Shown: positions 24,030 to 34,900 of the stretch, piece by piece
Numbering within the stretch: position 1 is the stretch's first letter
Layout of the letters: each line of letters opens with the position of its first letter
From: JAFDVL01 sp043783625
GTDB lineage: Bacteria; Acidobacteriota; Blastocatellia; RBC074
Reading direction: 5' to 3'
Length of the DNA stretch: 64,000 nucleotides
Assembly (NCBI GenBank): GCA_043783625.1
Contig: JAYVZE010000027.1
Location: 1-64,000 of the forward strand
Made by a program: the position numbers and the translations under genes
Notes under the pieces: model-generated
What the model was told of the DNA's origin: nothing
Databases searched by the model: none
The model's input: the letters and a program-made list of their open reading frames with translations, nothing else

Positions 24030-26633
24030 ATGAAGCGTTTCGTGAGCCTCATTATCTTTTTACTTTTTGCGTGTAGTAGCACTTCTGCGCAAATCTCACC
24101 TGAAAATTCGCAGCCCTCCACCGAACAATCAAGGGTCTTCACGATTGAAGAAATGAATAATCGTGCCGCGTCCTATCTGCGACAGGATCGCAATGAAGAA
24201 GCCTATCAATTAGCCAAACGATCTCTGTCACGCAGCCAGCAACGCGAGCTGAGTGGACGTGCTTCACGTGCCGCTAATCTGGCCGGAATCGCCGCTTTTC
24301 GTTTAGGTCGCATCAGTGAAGCCATCGAATTTTACAAACAGGCTTTCAGTGTCAAAGCGGAAGCCAAAGACGACCCCGAAGCGAACAGATTTCAACTGGC
24401 TGCGCTCAGCCGTGCCGCTTCGCTGCTCCGCGTATCAGGACGTTATGAAGAGGCTTTATGGTGCTTCAATCAGGCACTTCAACTGTATCGCAACCAGAGT
24501 GATCGTGCCGGTGAATCGCTGATGCTCAGCCGCATGAGTGCTGTTTACGCCTTTACCGGCGACGCTGAAAATGCGGCGATACATTCTGCTGAAGCTCTCA
24601 AGCTGGCTAAATTATCGGGTGACAGAGCACTTGAAGAAAATGCTTTATTGAGTCACTTGCTGGCGCATGAGCAACAAGGCAATTATCAAACTGCGCTGGA
24701 GTACGGGCTTCAGGAAATCGGATTAATTCGTGCCTATCCATTGAATCCAAAAATCCCCGGCAACGATTTCAAAGAATTGCGGTACGTGAGATTGACCACG
24801 CTGTATCACGTCGCTACGACGTATGCTTCGCTCAAACAATATCAACAAGCGGCAGAATTTTTTGAATTGGCATTGAGTTACGCACAAACGATCCATGCGC
24901 GTGAAGCCCTGATTCTGGGTGATTATGCCTGGACACAATTGCAGTTAGGCAAGCCCGATCAATCTTTGGAAACCGCTTCGCAAGCCGTCACCAGTCTGCA
25001 AAGTCTGGGCGGCAATAAACATCTGGAATCGCGTTTTCGGGCAACGATGGCAGAAGCGCAACGCGCCCTCGGACACACTGACGACGCCTTAACCAGCTAT
25101 CGCCAAGCCGTCGCCGCCATCGAAGAAGCGCGGCTGTTATCCATCCCGACAGAAATTTCCAGAGCCGGAATTATTGCTTCACGGCACGATGTTTTCACCA
25201 GTGCGATTAATTTTTTATTGGAGCAAAAGCAGACCAGCGAAGCGCTCGCCATTGCTGAGGCTTATCACGCGCGCGCCTTTCTGGATGTCCTCGCCGAAGC
25301 AGGCGATGGCGACAAAGATGAATTAACGCCTGAACAAAAATCTGAGAGTGACCGCATTCTCGCCAAAATTTCCGGGCTTCAACGCGAGTTGTGGAAACCG
25401 GAAATCACGCCCCTTGCTGAAAAAAATTATTCCGATCAATTAGCGCAATCCGAACAGGAGCTGGAAATGTTGCGCATCAAAATTCGCCGTGCGAATCCGC
25501 GTTATGCAGCAGTCAAATATCCGCAACCGCTCAAGCCGGAAACCATCATCCGCGAAGTCATTCCGCCCGACGCTGCATTAATTGAATTCGTCCTCGGTGA
25601 GCAAAAATCCGTGGCGTTTGTGATGTGGCAAGGTCAGCTTTCATCCATTACCCTGCCCAACGCGAAAGAAATTGAAAAGCTGGTCGCGCAGTACAACCAA
25701 GCCTTTTCCGGCAAAGTCTATTCATTGACAGCATTGCAATCCATCGCCAGACAAAAAATTCTGGGACAGCAAATCTATCAAACTCTCTTTCAAACCATCG
25801 AAGCGAAAATCACTGGTGCCAAAAAACTCATCATCGTACCCGATGGAGCCTTAGCCTATTTACCGTTTGAAACGTTGACTGATAAAAATCCTAATCCAAC
25901 TTATTTAATTGAACGATATGCAATTCGCTACGCGCCATCCGCTTCAGCCCTGGCGCAGATTCGTTCATACCATCGAACAAATACTGCTGCTACCTCTGGG
26001 ATTATCGCGTTCGGTGATCCGATGTATGGAACGCAGGACGCAGTTACAGGTGGCGGAGAGCTGCGGCAATTGCCGTACACGCGCATTGAAATCAACGAAA
26101 TAGCGTCCTTGTTTCCCGTGTCGCAACGCAGGATTTTTTTAGGTCTTGAGGCTAACGAAAAAACCGTCAAAGCAGAATCCTTGCAGCCTTACAAATATAT
26201 CCATTTCGCCGCGCACGGCAACGTAGACGAAGCGCATCCCGCCCGTTCCGGCATTGTGCTGGCGCGACTGAGCGACCCGAAAGAAGACGGAACTTTGCAA
26301 ATGACCGAAGTCATGCAATTAAAGCTCAACGCTGATTTAGTGACGCTTTCCGCTTGTCGAACCGGCTTGGGTAAATTGCTGAACGGCGAAGGCATGATCG
26401 GATTAACCCGCGCCTTCATCTACGCCGGAGCCAGCAGCGTCGTCGTCAGCCTGTGGAATGTAAATGACGTGGCAACCGCTTCCCTGATGAAATCTTTTTA
26501 CAAAAATTTGCAAAACGGAATACCCAAAGATGAAGCCTTGCGACAGGCTAAACTGGAACTACTCAGCAGCGAAAAACGCGCCTGGCGACATCCGTATTAT
26601 TGGGCTTCGTTTGTTTTAATTGGCGAGAATTAG
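24030..26633 (+). CDS. TPR-CHAT domain protein (caspase-like protease fold), exported
   Basis: This 867-residue protein begins with a signal sequence (FVSLIIFLLFACSSTSAQ). LFAC could be a lipobox; otherwise cleavage is after TSA. Residues about 35-400 are TPR repeats (YEEALWCFNQALQLY, DDALTSYRQAVAAI). The C-terminal CHAT domain (about 570-867) carries the caspase-like dyad: His729 in IHFAAHGNVDE and Cys776 in LSACRTGLG, followed by GLTRAFIYAGASSVVVSLWNV. CHAT proteases cut partner proteins after sensing; known examples include the Csx29 effector. Here the linkage is to an ECF sigma and an anti-sigma-like protein, and cleavage of the latter is an attractive but unproven idea. It converges with the amidohydrolase gene, with only 3 bases between them. 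Confidence 0.88.
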   Translation: MKRFVSLIIFLLFACSSTSAQISPENSQPSTEQSRVFTIEEMNNRAASYLRQDRNEEAYQLAKRSLSRSQQRELSGRASRAANLAGIAAFRLGRISEAIEFYKQAFSVKAEAKDDPEANRFQLAALSRAASLLRVSGRYEEALWCFNQALQLYRNQSDRAGESLMLSRMSAVYAFTGDAENAAIHSAEALKLAKLSGDRALEENALLSHLLAHEQQGNYQTALEYGLQEIGLIRAYPLNPKIPGNDFKELRYVRLTTLYHVATTYASLKQYQQAAEFFELALSYAQTIHAREALILGDYAWTQLQLGKPDQSLETASQAVTSLQSLGGNKHLESRFRATMAEAQRALGHTDDALTSYRQAVAAIEEARLLSIPTEISRAGIIASRHDVFTSAINFLLEQKQTSEALAIAEAYHARAFLDVLAEAGDGDKDELTPEQKSESDRILAKISGLQRELWKPEITPLAEKNYSDQLAQSEQELEMLRIKIRRANPRYAAVKYPQPLKPETIIREVIPPDAALIEFVLGEQKSVAFVMWQGQLSSITLPNAKEIEKLVAQYNQAFSGKVYSLTALQSIARQKILGQQIYQTLFQTIEAKITGAKKLIIVPDGALAYLPFETLTDKNPNPTYLIERYAIRYAPSASALAQIRSYHRTNTAATSGIIAFGDPMYGTQDAVTGGGELRQLPYTRIEINEIASLFPVSQRRIFLGLEANEKTVKAESLQPYKYIHFAAHGNVDEAHPARSGIVLARLSDPKEDGTLQMTEVMQLKLNADLVTLSACRTGLGKLLNGEGMIGLTRAFIYAGASSVVVSLWNVNDVATASLMKSFYKNLQNGIPKDEALRQAKLELLSSEKRAWRHPYYWASFVLIGEN

Positions 26634-26636
26634 ATA

Positions 26637-28391
26637 TTAACCTACAGCTCTGAATAATTTTCCCGGTCGGGCGTCTGTGATTTCTCCGTTTTGCAAGACA
26701 ACTTCACCCGCCACAATCGTCGCCAGATAGCCGTTGGCACGTTGGACGAATCGCTTGCCTCCGGCAGGTAAATCTCGTTTCAATTCCGGCTTTGTTAATT
26801 GTAGCCCGTCGTAATCAATAATATTCACATCCGCTTTCATCCCGATTTTTAAGACTCCGCGATCATGGAAGCCCAAATATTTCGCATTGCGTGAAGTCAA
26901 TCTTTCGACCGCCTGTGGCAGCGTGAATCTTTCCCCTCGCACCCGATCCCGCGTCCAAAACGTCAGCATCGAAGTCGAAAAGCTGGCATCGCAAACCGTC
27001 CCGACATGCGCCCCGGCATCACTCAACGAAGCCAATGAAAGCGGATGGTTCATCATCTGCCAGACCGTTTCCAGCGAATTCGTCGCGTAATTAAAAATCG
27101 GGAAATAGATTAAATTGTTGCCGTCGCCTTCGGATAAATAATCGTAGATCGCTTCCAGCGGACGCACGCCGCGCATCTGCGCCCGCGCCGCGAATGACGC
27201 CATCAACGTTGGTTCATAATCAAGCGCGTCATCCAACGGAAACATCCGTCCGGCGAGCAAATCAATTTGCGCCAGCAAAATGTCTACGATGGGCGGAACC
27301 GAAGTTCCATCACCTGCCAGCCGTTCAGGTTTTTCTGAAAGAATTCGCGCCTTCACTTCCGCCTCGCGCATTCGTGCCGCGCGTTCCGCCAACGGAAGCT
27401 TTGCAATTTCTTTGTAGCCGGGAAATCCGATGAACGGATGAAAGCTGGCGTCAAGGCTGTTGATGACGCCGATGCCGCGTGAAGCGCATTGCATCATCAT
27501 CGGAACCCCGTGAACATTGGCTTGTTCGACGCGAGCTTGAATTTGTTTCCATTGTCCTTCGCCGGGTTGCCGCTCCAGCCAAGTCATCGAAAGCGGCTTG
27601 CCCGAAGCCAAAGCCATCGCATCCAGCAAATCAAATTCCTGCTCAAAATGTTCCGGCGCACGCAGCAAATCAAAATCCGAAACTACCTGAATCACGCCAT
27701 GATTTAATCCGCGAAAAGCTTGCGCAAGCCCCGTCAATTCCCGGCCCGAAGCCTCCGACGATGGTGTCCATTTCCCTTCCGCCGTCCGATGATTGTCAGT
27801 GCGCCCTGTAGTGAATCCGACGGCTCCGGCTTCCAGGGCTTCGCGGACAACCTTTTGCATCGCGGCGATGTCATCAGAAGTCGCCGCTTCGTTCGCCTCA
27901 GCGCGTGCGCCCATCACATACATCCGAACGGGATCGTGCGGAACCTGCACGGCAAAATCCAACGCATGCGGCATTCGTTCGAGCGCGTCCATGTATTCAG
28001 GAAACGTCAGCCAATCCCAGCGCAAACCTTCCGACAAAGCGGAGCCGGGAATGTCTTCGACGCCTTCCATTAAATTGATGAGCCGCTGCTCTTCGCCTTT
28101 CCTGACGGGCGCAAAGCCGACACCACAATTCCCCATCACGACAGTTGTGACGCCGTGATAAATGCTGGGGCTGAACGTTTCGTCCCACGTAATCTGTCCG
28201 TCGTAGTGCGTATGAATATCCACAAATCCCGGCGTGACAATCGCACCATCAGCCTTGATCGTCTGGCGGGAAATAGTAGCGACATTGCCAATTTCGACAA
28301 TCTTGCCGTCTACAATACCGAGGTCGGCGGAGAAAGATTCTCCGCCCGTGCCATCAATTATTTTCCCGCCAGTAATTTTTAGATCAAGCAT
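26637..28391 (-). CDS. N-acyl-D-amino-acid deacylase/D-aminoacylase-like amidohydrolase
   Basis: This 584-residue member of the amidohydrolase superfamily has an N-terminal beta segment LDLKITGGKIIDGTGG and the metal-binding VDIHTHYDGQ (His-x-His), then VTTVVMGNCGVGFAPV, LSDAGAHVGTVCDAS (metal Asp) and TRDR. This set is typical of the D-aminoacylase and dihydroorotase-like branch (usual length 480-590). These enzymes hydrolyse N-acyl-D-amino acids or related amides in the cytoplasm with zinc. Two ATG codons are possible (28403 and 28391); 28391 gives the family N-terminus MLDLKITGG. The start follows the end of the TPR gene by about 30 bases on the same strand, so they may share a transcript, but a functional link is doubtful. 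Confidence 0.85.
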   Translation of the reverse strand: MLDLKITGGKIIDGTGGESFSADLGIVDGKIVEIGNVATISRQTIKADGAIVTPGFVDIHTHYDGQITWDETFSPSIYHGVTTVVMGNCGVGFAPVRKGEEQRLINLMEGVEDIPGSALSEGLRWDWLTFPEYMDALERMPHALDFAVQVPHDPVRMYVMGARAEANEAATSDDIAAMQKVVREALEAGAVGFTTGRTDNHRTAEGKWTPSSEASGRELTGLAQAFRGLNHGVIQVVSDFDLLRAPEHFEQEFDLLDAMALASGKPLSMTWLERQPGEGQWKQIQARVEQANVHGVPMMMQCASRGIGVINSLDASFHPFIGFPGYKEIAKLPLAERAARMREAEVKARILSEKPERLAGDGTSVPPIVDILLAQIDLLAGRMFPLDDALDYEPTLMASFAARAQMRGVRPLEAIYDYLSEGDGNNLIYFPIFNYATNSLETVWQMMNHPLSLASLSDAGAHVGTVCDASFSTSMLTFWTRDRVRGERFTLPQAVERLTSRNAKYLGFHDRGVLKIGMKADVNIIDYDGLQLTKPELKRDLPAGGKRFVQRANGYLATIVAGEVVLQNGEITDARPGKLFRAVG

Positions 28392-28423
28392 AAATATTTG
28401 CATAACAGGCTGTGGTACGAACC

Positions 28424-30250
28424 CTAACGCAACCTATCAATTACGGCTTGAATAGATTCGCCAAGATGTTCGATTCCCTTGTGTTGTTTGGTAAATTCCA
28501 AAAGTTCGTGAAGCCGCCGCATATCTTTTTCGGCTAAATCGGTGTTTCCTGCTTTTTGGTAAAGACCAAGACGATTTCCCAAGCCAATAGCTAAATTCGG
28601 CAAATAATGAACTTCACTGCTTTGCAGCGATTCTTCCAAGAGACGAATAGCTTCTACGCAAACCTCAATCGCTTCATTCAATTTACCTAAGCGTTGTAGT
28701 GCATTCCCTTTGCTCAGGTACGCCCCCGCCAAATCATTGGCAGATTCGCCGCGTCCTTGCTCCACCAGCGGCTCAAAAATCGTTATCGCCTTCTGTAATT
28801 CGCTGATCGCTTCATCCAGTTTCCCTAAGTTCACTAGCGCATCACCTTTGTTTCGGTATGCCAGTGCTAAACCTTTATCGAGTTCTCCGTGTCCCTGCTC
28901 CTTCAATGCTTCCCGAATCGCTATTGCCTTTTCATATTCGATTATCGCCCCGTTCAGTTGCCCTAAGCCTTGCAGGGTATTTCCTTTGTTCATGTACGCC
29001 ACAGCCAACATATCGTCGAGCTCAACGCGTCCTAGCACCGCTAGTGGCTCGATTATCGTTATTGCCTTATTATATTCGATTATCGCTTCGTTCAGTTGAC
29101 CTAAAATGTCCAGCGCAACACCTTTGTTCACGTACGTTATTGCTAATTCACTGGCTATTTCACCGCGTCCCTGCTTCACCATCGCTTCCTCAATCGCTAT
29201 TGCTTTCTCATATTCGATGATCGCTTCGTTCCCTTTTCCAAAGGTATCCAGAGCAATGCCTTTGTTCTGGTACACCCTCGCCAAATTATTGGCGAGTTCT
29301 CCGCGTCCTTGCTCCACCAACGGCTCAAAAATCGTTATCGCCTTCTCATATTCGATTATCGCTTCATTCAGTTGACCTAAGGTATCCAGCGCAACACCTT
29401 TGACGAATTTAATTCCTGCCCAAAAGATTTCTAATTCTACTTGCTCTTGTTTTGCGCGTACCTCCGGGCTGTTTAGCAAATCGCGGAGAAGGTTGTCCGC
29501 CTCTTCAGAGGATTCCAAGGCTAATCGAAATTTTGCCTGCTTGTTAAAACTGTCCGCAGCACGATGGAGCAATTGCGCCAAACTCAATTCTTTGCCTGCT
29601 TGCCCGCGCAGACGCGCCGCTTCGCGCAAGGTGAATTCGGGATCATTTCTGCGCCCTCCAGTAAACTTTATGTTTTCGCTTCGTTCGATCCGTTGGATAT
29701 TAGTTTGCCCATCGCCTAATGAAACAATTGGCGGTTCGATATTAACGACAGTGGTTCGCACCGACCATAAATCAGGTGCAGAATCCCGAATGATTTCCTT
29801 AGTCCATGCTGCCGCAATTAACAAAACCGGGATATTAAATTTTTGCCGAAACGGATTACGATATTGATTCAGGCGCGCCATTCCTTCACGCCACGCTGAT
29901 TTCCAAACATCTCTTTCATCGTCTTTGATCGTCACTGGCGCAACTATCCAAACTGCGCCAAAATTCGCATCCGGTTCCAAGCCAAAAATAGTTACTGCAA
30001 GATTTTTTAATTCGCCTGATGTTTCTGTTGGAATGATATGGAGTTGTTTTTTTGAAGTTGTTTGCAGATAGGCGGAGAGCGATTGCTGGCACACGGAAGC
30101 CCAATCGTCATCAGGAACAAAAACCGGAATAAAGGCAAATTCGTCGGGTTCGAGGTTAAAGTGCGTCAGTAGCTTTTGCCATTCGGCAAGATTCGCCAAC
30201 GCCTTTAATCGCGCTTCCCGTAGCGTTGGCGGAGAATCTGCGGAAATCAT
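28424..30250 (-). CDS. TPR protein with novel N-terminal domain, partner of P-loop NTPase
   Basis: This 608-residue protein starts at ATG 30250 inside the stop of the NTPase gene (ATGA). Residues 1-200 form an alpha/beta domain I do not recognise (FAFIPVFVPDDDW, FGAVWIVAPVTIKDDE, NIPVLLIAAAW). Residues about 210-600 are TPR units, five to seven of them highly alike (LGQLNEAIIEYEKAITIFEP, FGKGNEAIIEYEKAIAIEE), so the DNA from 28700 to 29380 is internally repetitive. The match between units suggests recent expansion or homogenisation. Coupled to a P-loop NTPase, it looks like the sensor half of a split STAND/NLR-like system, with the N-terminal domain as possible effector or adaptor. Other roles, such as scaffold or chaperone, cannot be excluded. 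Confidence 0.75.
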   Translation of the reverse strand: MISADSPPTLREARLKALANLAEWQKLLTHFNLEPDEFAFIPVFVPDDDWASVCQQSLSAYLQTTSKKQLHIIPTETSGELKNLAVTIFGLEPDANFGAVWIVAPVTIKDDERDVWKSAWREGMARLNQYRNPFRQKFNIPVLLIAAAWTKEIIRDSAPDLWSVRTTVVNIEPPIVSLGDGQTNIQRIERSENIKFTGGRRNDPEFTLREAARLRGQAGKELSLAQLLHRAADSFNKQAKFRLALESSEEADNLLRDLLNSPEVRAKQEQVELEIFWAGIKFVKGVALDTLGQLNEAIIEYEKAITIFEPLVEQGRGELANNLARVYQNKGIALDTFGKGNEAIIEYEKAIAIEEAMVKQGRGEIASELAITYVNKGVALDILGQLNEAIIEYNKAITIIEPLAVLGRVELDDMLAVAYMNKGNTLQGLGQLNGAIIEYEKAIAIREALKEQGHGELDKGLALAYRNKGDALVNLGKLDEAISELQKAITIFEPLVEQGRGESANDLAGAYLSKGNALQRLGKLNEAIEVCVEAIRLLEESLQSSEVHYLPNLAIGLGNRLGLYQKAGNTDLAEKDMRRLHELLEFTKQHKGIEHLGESIQAVIDRLR

Positions 30251-31650
30251 TGGTTCGCCTTTGCGGATTCAAGCTTAGCCTTTTCCAGTTCAATTTGTGT
30301 AACAACTTTATTAACTTCTTCCCGAATCAACGGATGAATGTCATACCATTCTTCGCCGTTTCTGAAATACAAAACAAGATGCGTATCCAGAAGTTTTGCC
30401 AGGCGTCCGGTGTTGTCTTCAGTAAGTGCCGACGAATGAGTTTTTTCAATCTCTGACAGCAACAGCGCGTCTTCTTTGGAAATCGGCAGAAACGTGCTGC
30501 GAACACCGGAAATTGCGTGTTCAATTTCAATATCGCTGATCGGGAAATTGTTTGTATCAAGCACAGCTTCGCGCAATAACGACAATAAATCGCGGAAATG
30601 TCCGCCACAGAAATCAATCAATTTATCTGCTTGCGTTCGCTGCGCAGAATTCCAATCCGCACCAAAGAAAGTCTTGAATCCTTCTTCGCCAAATCGTTTG
30701 ACAATAATTTCACGGAATTTATTTTTGCCTTCGTCGTGAGATTTCCGCGCCTCGCCTTTTTCCCAATGCTTGACGCACGGCAAAACCTCAATTCGGGTTG
30801 GTGAATTTTTCATCACAAATTTCAGCCACGGCGGAACGGTATAAATAACGTGAAGATAAGGCATCTTCAACATTTTGTAATGCTGCGAGAAAACACGTTC
30901 AACGCTCTCGATCACAGCTTTGTCGTTAAAAAGCGAGCCGCGAATTTGTTCGAGTGAGTCGAATATAAAAACAATCTGCGTCTCATCTCTCAAGGCACTT
31001 TTAATCGCTTTCACGCCGTCTTCAAAAAATAAATCAACTTCTTCTTTTAATGCGCCGATGCGATTTTTCAAATGCTCTTGTATCTTCCGGCGAAACGAAG
31101 GCGTAGTTTGCAATGCGACTTTCAAAGCCATTTCCGCACTCGCAACTCCCGTTTTGCCAACTCCTGCTTTCGGCGTAATTTCCGTTAATTCCAAGTTTGT
31201 ATTATTGAGGTAATTATAAATTCGCGTCCAATAGGATTCGTGTTGGAGATTTTTTTTGACGTTAGCATTTTCTTCGATGGCATCGCTGAAAGCACCTGCC
31301 AGGACTATCAAAAGATCAGTAATGTCTATTTCATCAGCCGGATTGATGTATTTAAGCGCGTCAGCATAAACAACGAAATAACCTCTTTCCTCAAGGTCTT
31401 GCTTCAAACGCAATAGTTCGGTTGTTTTACCGGAACCGCGAAAACCCGAGAAAAACTGGATTGTTTCACCCCCGATAAGATCAATATGTTCCAGCAATTT
31501 ACCAATCGGATCAGGACAATCGGGCAGGTTATAAACGTCAACATAAAATTCGTCATCAGGCTTTAATGCCTTATCGCGCAAGGCTTGATAAATTTTCTTT
31601 TTCAGTTCTTTTTCTTCAGGTATTAATGGCATATAGATTGACTGCGGCAA
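30247..31650 (-). CDS. P-loop NTPase (AAA/STAND-like) with winged-helix-like C-terminus
   Basis: This 467-residue protein has Walker A GFRGSGKT (69-76) in FFSGFRGSGKTTELLRLK and Walker B VFIFDSLEQI (about 230). A sensor-like YTVPPWLKFV and a helical lid with GGHFRDLLSLLREAV follow, as in STAND and ORC/Cdc6-like ATPases. The end (LLDTHLVLYFRNGEEWYDIHPLIREEV) reads as a winged helix. No effector domain or TPR is fused; the TPR protein is encoded immediately downstream with a 4-base overlap. The pair therefore resembles a two-gene form of STAND systems used in anti-phage immunity or signal transduction. It has its own promoter region in the 200 bases before the giant heme protein gene on the other strand. 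Confidence 0.8.
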   Translation of the reverse strand: MPQSIYMPLIPEEKELKKKIYQALRDKALKPDDEFYVDVYNLPDCPDPIGKLLEHIDLIGGETIQFFSGFRGSGKTTELLRLKQDLEERGYFVVYADALKYINPADEIDITDLLIVLAGAFSDAIEENANVKKNLQHESYWTRIYNYLNNTNLELTEITPKAGVGKTGVASAEMALKVALQTTPSFRRKIQEHLKNRIGALKEEVDLFFEDGVKAIKSALRDETQIVFIFDSLEQIRGSLFNDKAVIESVERVFSQHYKMLKMPYLHVIYTVPPWLKFVMKNSPTRIEVLPCVKHWEKGEARKSHDEGKNKFREIIVKRFGEEGFKTFFGADWNSAQRTQADKLIDFCGGHFRDLLSLLREAVLDTNNFPISDIEIEHAISGVRSTFLPISKEDALLLSEIEKTHSSALTEDNTGRLAKLLDTHLVLYFRNGEEWYDIHPLIREEVNKVVTQIELEKAKLESAKANQ

Positions 31651-31903
31651 CTTTTTCAGTTTAATTTCAGGCGGTAAAATTATATCCTATAATCAACAAT
31701 TGAAATAGCAACGTGCTAGTATCTTGCTTTCATTTCTTCAATAATTTTTAGCTAAAAATCACAAACTATCGAAGCTTGTTTGTTAAAAACGAACCCTCAA
31801 CTGAAAGCTTTATGTAATGATCTTGTCTATTGCAAGCCAACTGATTTAGGATAACTACCGTTACGTGAATCCCAAACAACAAGTTCATCGCAAGCGAGGA
31901 TTT

Positions 31904-34900
31904 ATGCCTGCAAAAATGCTACATCTCAAACGTTGGCGCACAATTCTGATTGTGCTTGGTCTTGGAATTGCTACAGCAATAATTCTAAGTAATAACGCGG
32001 AGGCGGTTTATCAAAAGTCGCAACCGAATACGCTTACTGCGTTCAAGACGAGTTTACAATTCTCCAAGTCGTGGGAAAAGCGCATCGAACTGAAACAGGG
32101 CGAGACCTTTGATGTCGCCGTGAGCTTACCAAATCCTTCGTCATTGCCTGCCCACGGACGAATCGCGGTACGCTGGGAGTTGATTGAAAATGGTAATGTC
32201 TCGCCTGCGTTGTCAGCGACAAAACCATTAGCCCGGAACTGGAATGATTTTGGAATTTATACGAAACCAATCGCCAACTGGCGCAAGGTGTTGCACGCGC
32301 TCGATCCTGATGTCTTTGTCACGTATCGCGCTCCTGTGACGGGAACTTATTCGCTCAATATCTCTCCCGTAGTTGACGAAACGCCTGTCTTTGAAGGTGC
32401 GCGTTGGCGTGAAGAAGGTTCGGCTCCGAATGTTTTTAAATTTCCATCACAAACTCCGTGGCCGACGGGCAAAGCGGTTCCGCTGAATATTTCGATCAAT
32501 CCGCTTGATGTGCGCGACGCGCAGCAAACCGGAATGTACATCGAACAGGAACCGAACGACACGCCGGAACAAGCGCAGCCGATTGTTTTTAATGACAAAG
32601 CCGATGCGGACGGCGTTCAAGTCCTGCGGATTTCCGGCAGTGCCGACGACATCGAATATTTCGATAACGGCAAAGTCGGACAGTCCGGCGATGACTGGTT
32701 TAAGTTCACTTACACAGGCAAAGAGCCGCGTTTGCTGACTTGTGATTTAGCCATCCCCGACCATACGCTGGCGGCGCAGTTGAGGCTTTATACCAGTGAA
32801 GACAAATTATTGAATGACTCTAATGATATGCCGTTAGAGCTTTTTCAGCTCAAGGAATACACCGAAGGTCGCAACGAAAACGAACGAACGCATCAGCAAA
32901 ATGAAGGTCATCGCGCCGCGATTAATCGCCTTCTCAAACCGGGCGGCATTTATTTTTTACGCGCCGAAGCCAATGCTCCCGGCTATGAAATTGAATTGCG
33001 ATTATTGAAGCCTGCGCCGTATGACAATCCGCGTTTAGCTGTTCGACAGGCGATGTACGATCATCTCGGTCAGGTGGACTCGTGGCTCTCGAATCGCCCG
33101 CGCGGAGCCTCCGTCGAACGCCGTTTGCGCGATACCGGAAATTTAATGGGAACACATTGCATGAGCTGCCATACGCAATCCGGCGTCTGGGGGCCAGCCG
33201 TGCCAATGCAGATGGGTTATCGCCCCGAAAACATTCAGCATTTTCGCCGGATGGTGAATATGATGTATGAATCGTTGCGTCCGACGAATTACCTGAAAGA
33301 TGCCGCGAACAATACCAGCCTTGCGCCTTTGGATGTTGGCGATGGCCCGGCGGGGACGCGTGTTACCGGACATAATGTTTGCACAGCGGAGCGCGTAATT
33401 CCGGCGCGGAAACTGCATTCAAAGCAAGCTCTTCGTGCCGCAAATCATGTTTTACAAACGGCTGATCCGAGCGGTATCAACGCCGCTGGACCCGGATCAA
33501 ATGTGGGACAATCGGTTGTGTATAACTACGCCGGAGAAATTTTGCGGACGGCGTGGGATCGTACCGGGCATCCCAGATATTTAGCGGCACTGGAAGAAAA
33601 AGCGGAAAAAATGTTGAGCGTAATTCCTCGTTACAGCGACGACATGTCGCACCGGATAGAATTTTTCAAACGCTTTTTTCCGCAGGATTATACGGCGCAA
33701 AACTTGCGTGCTCAAGCCAAACAAAAAACTTTACCAGCGGAGCCTCCGCCACCGCCTGAAGTCAAACCTGATCCGAATGATACCAAACCAAAAGAGCCTC
33801 CACCTGCTCGCTTCCCGGCTTATCAATTGAAAAATTCTGAGGAAGTTGCACAGCTCCTCACGCGCATTCAGGAACAAATAAAAAAAGATGAAGCGCGATT
33901 ACGAGCCATTCAAAATTCTGATGGAAGCTGGGGCTTTGATCCGGGAAAAGTTGAGGGTGATAAATGGAAAACGAATGGCGAGTACGATCCTGCGCCAACG
34001 GCTTTAGCTTTGATTGCGTTCCAAGCTTTAGGTCACGACAAAGATGACCCGAACGTAGCGCGAGGCGTACAGGCATTGCTCAAAATGCAATATCCGCATG
34101 GACGGTGGAACAAAAATGCTTTGACCGGATTTGTCACGACGGCATACGCAATGCACGCATTATCGCGGCTCTATCCGAACATTCCCGTCAAATTTAATCG
34201 GGCAGATTTTACTGCGAAGCGCGATGAATCTTTATCTTCAACTGTCGCCCGCATCCGGTCACTTTCGCATACGGATGAAATTTCCTTCGCCGATTTAATG
34301 ATTCAATCGGCGGCGCATCCGAATGCTCACGTCCGCCGCTGGAGCGCAATGTCGCTGGGCGGAATTCATACCAAAGCCGGAGTTCCGGCGTTAGTAAAAT
34401 TGATGGGCGATTCCGTCAAAATGGTACGCGATGCCGCCAGTTGGGCGATGGAACAAACGCTGCTTGATGATGTCGGATTCGAGGCTGTCTTTGCGGTGTA
34501 TAATTCCGGCGACGACATCACCCGCGAAAGCGTCTTAAAATCGTTGGGGATGAGAGCCGATACCGTAATGCCTACGCCGAATTTCAATCATCAACGATTG
34601 ACAGCGTTACTCACAAAAGCGATGAATAATGATCCGGCTCCGGCGGTTCGCGCCTGGGCGACGAAAGCCGCGTGGCAATGGTGGGTGTGGAATCCGACGA
34701 CCCGCGAAGCGATCAATCAGGCGTGGATTAAAAAGCTCCTCACACCGGAAAATAATGCTTTGGTTGAGAATGCCTTTCGCTATCAAAGCCACGCTTTATT
34801 TGTTGCTACCGGACACAAAGCCAACGGCAGCGAAGAGCATCAATACAAAGAATTGACGCCGCTTTTCAACGCGCTGGAAGCAAAATTGGATCACGAAAAA

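Noticed and set aside
28710..29375. several plus-strand frames antisense to the TPR gene
   Set aside because: They are shadows of the repetitive TPR coding DNA.
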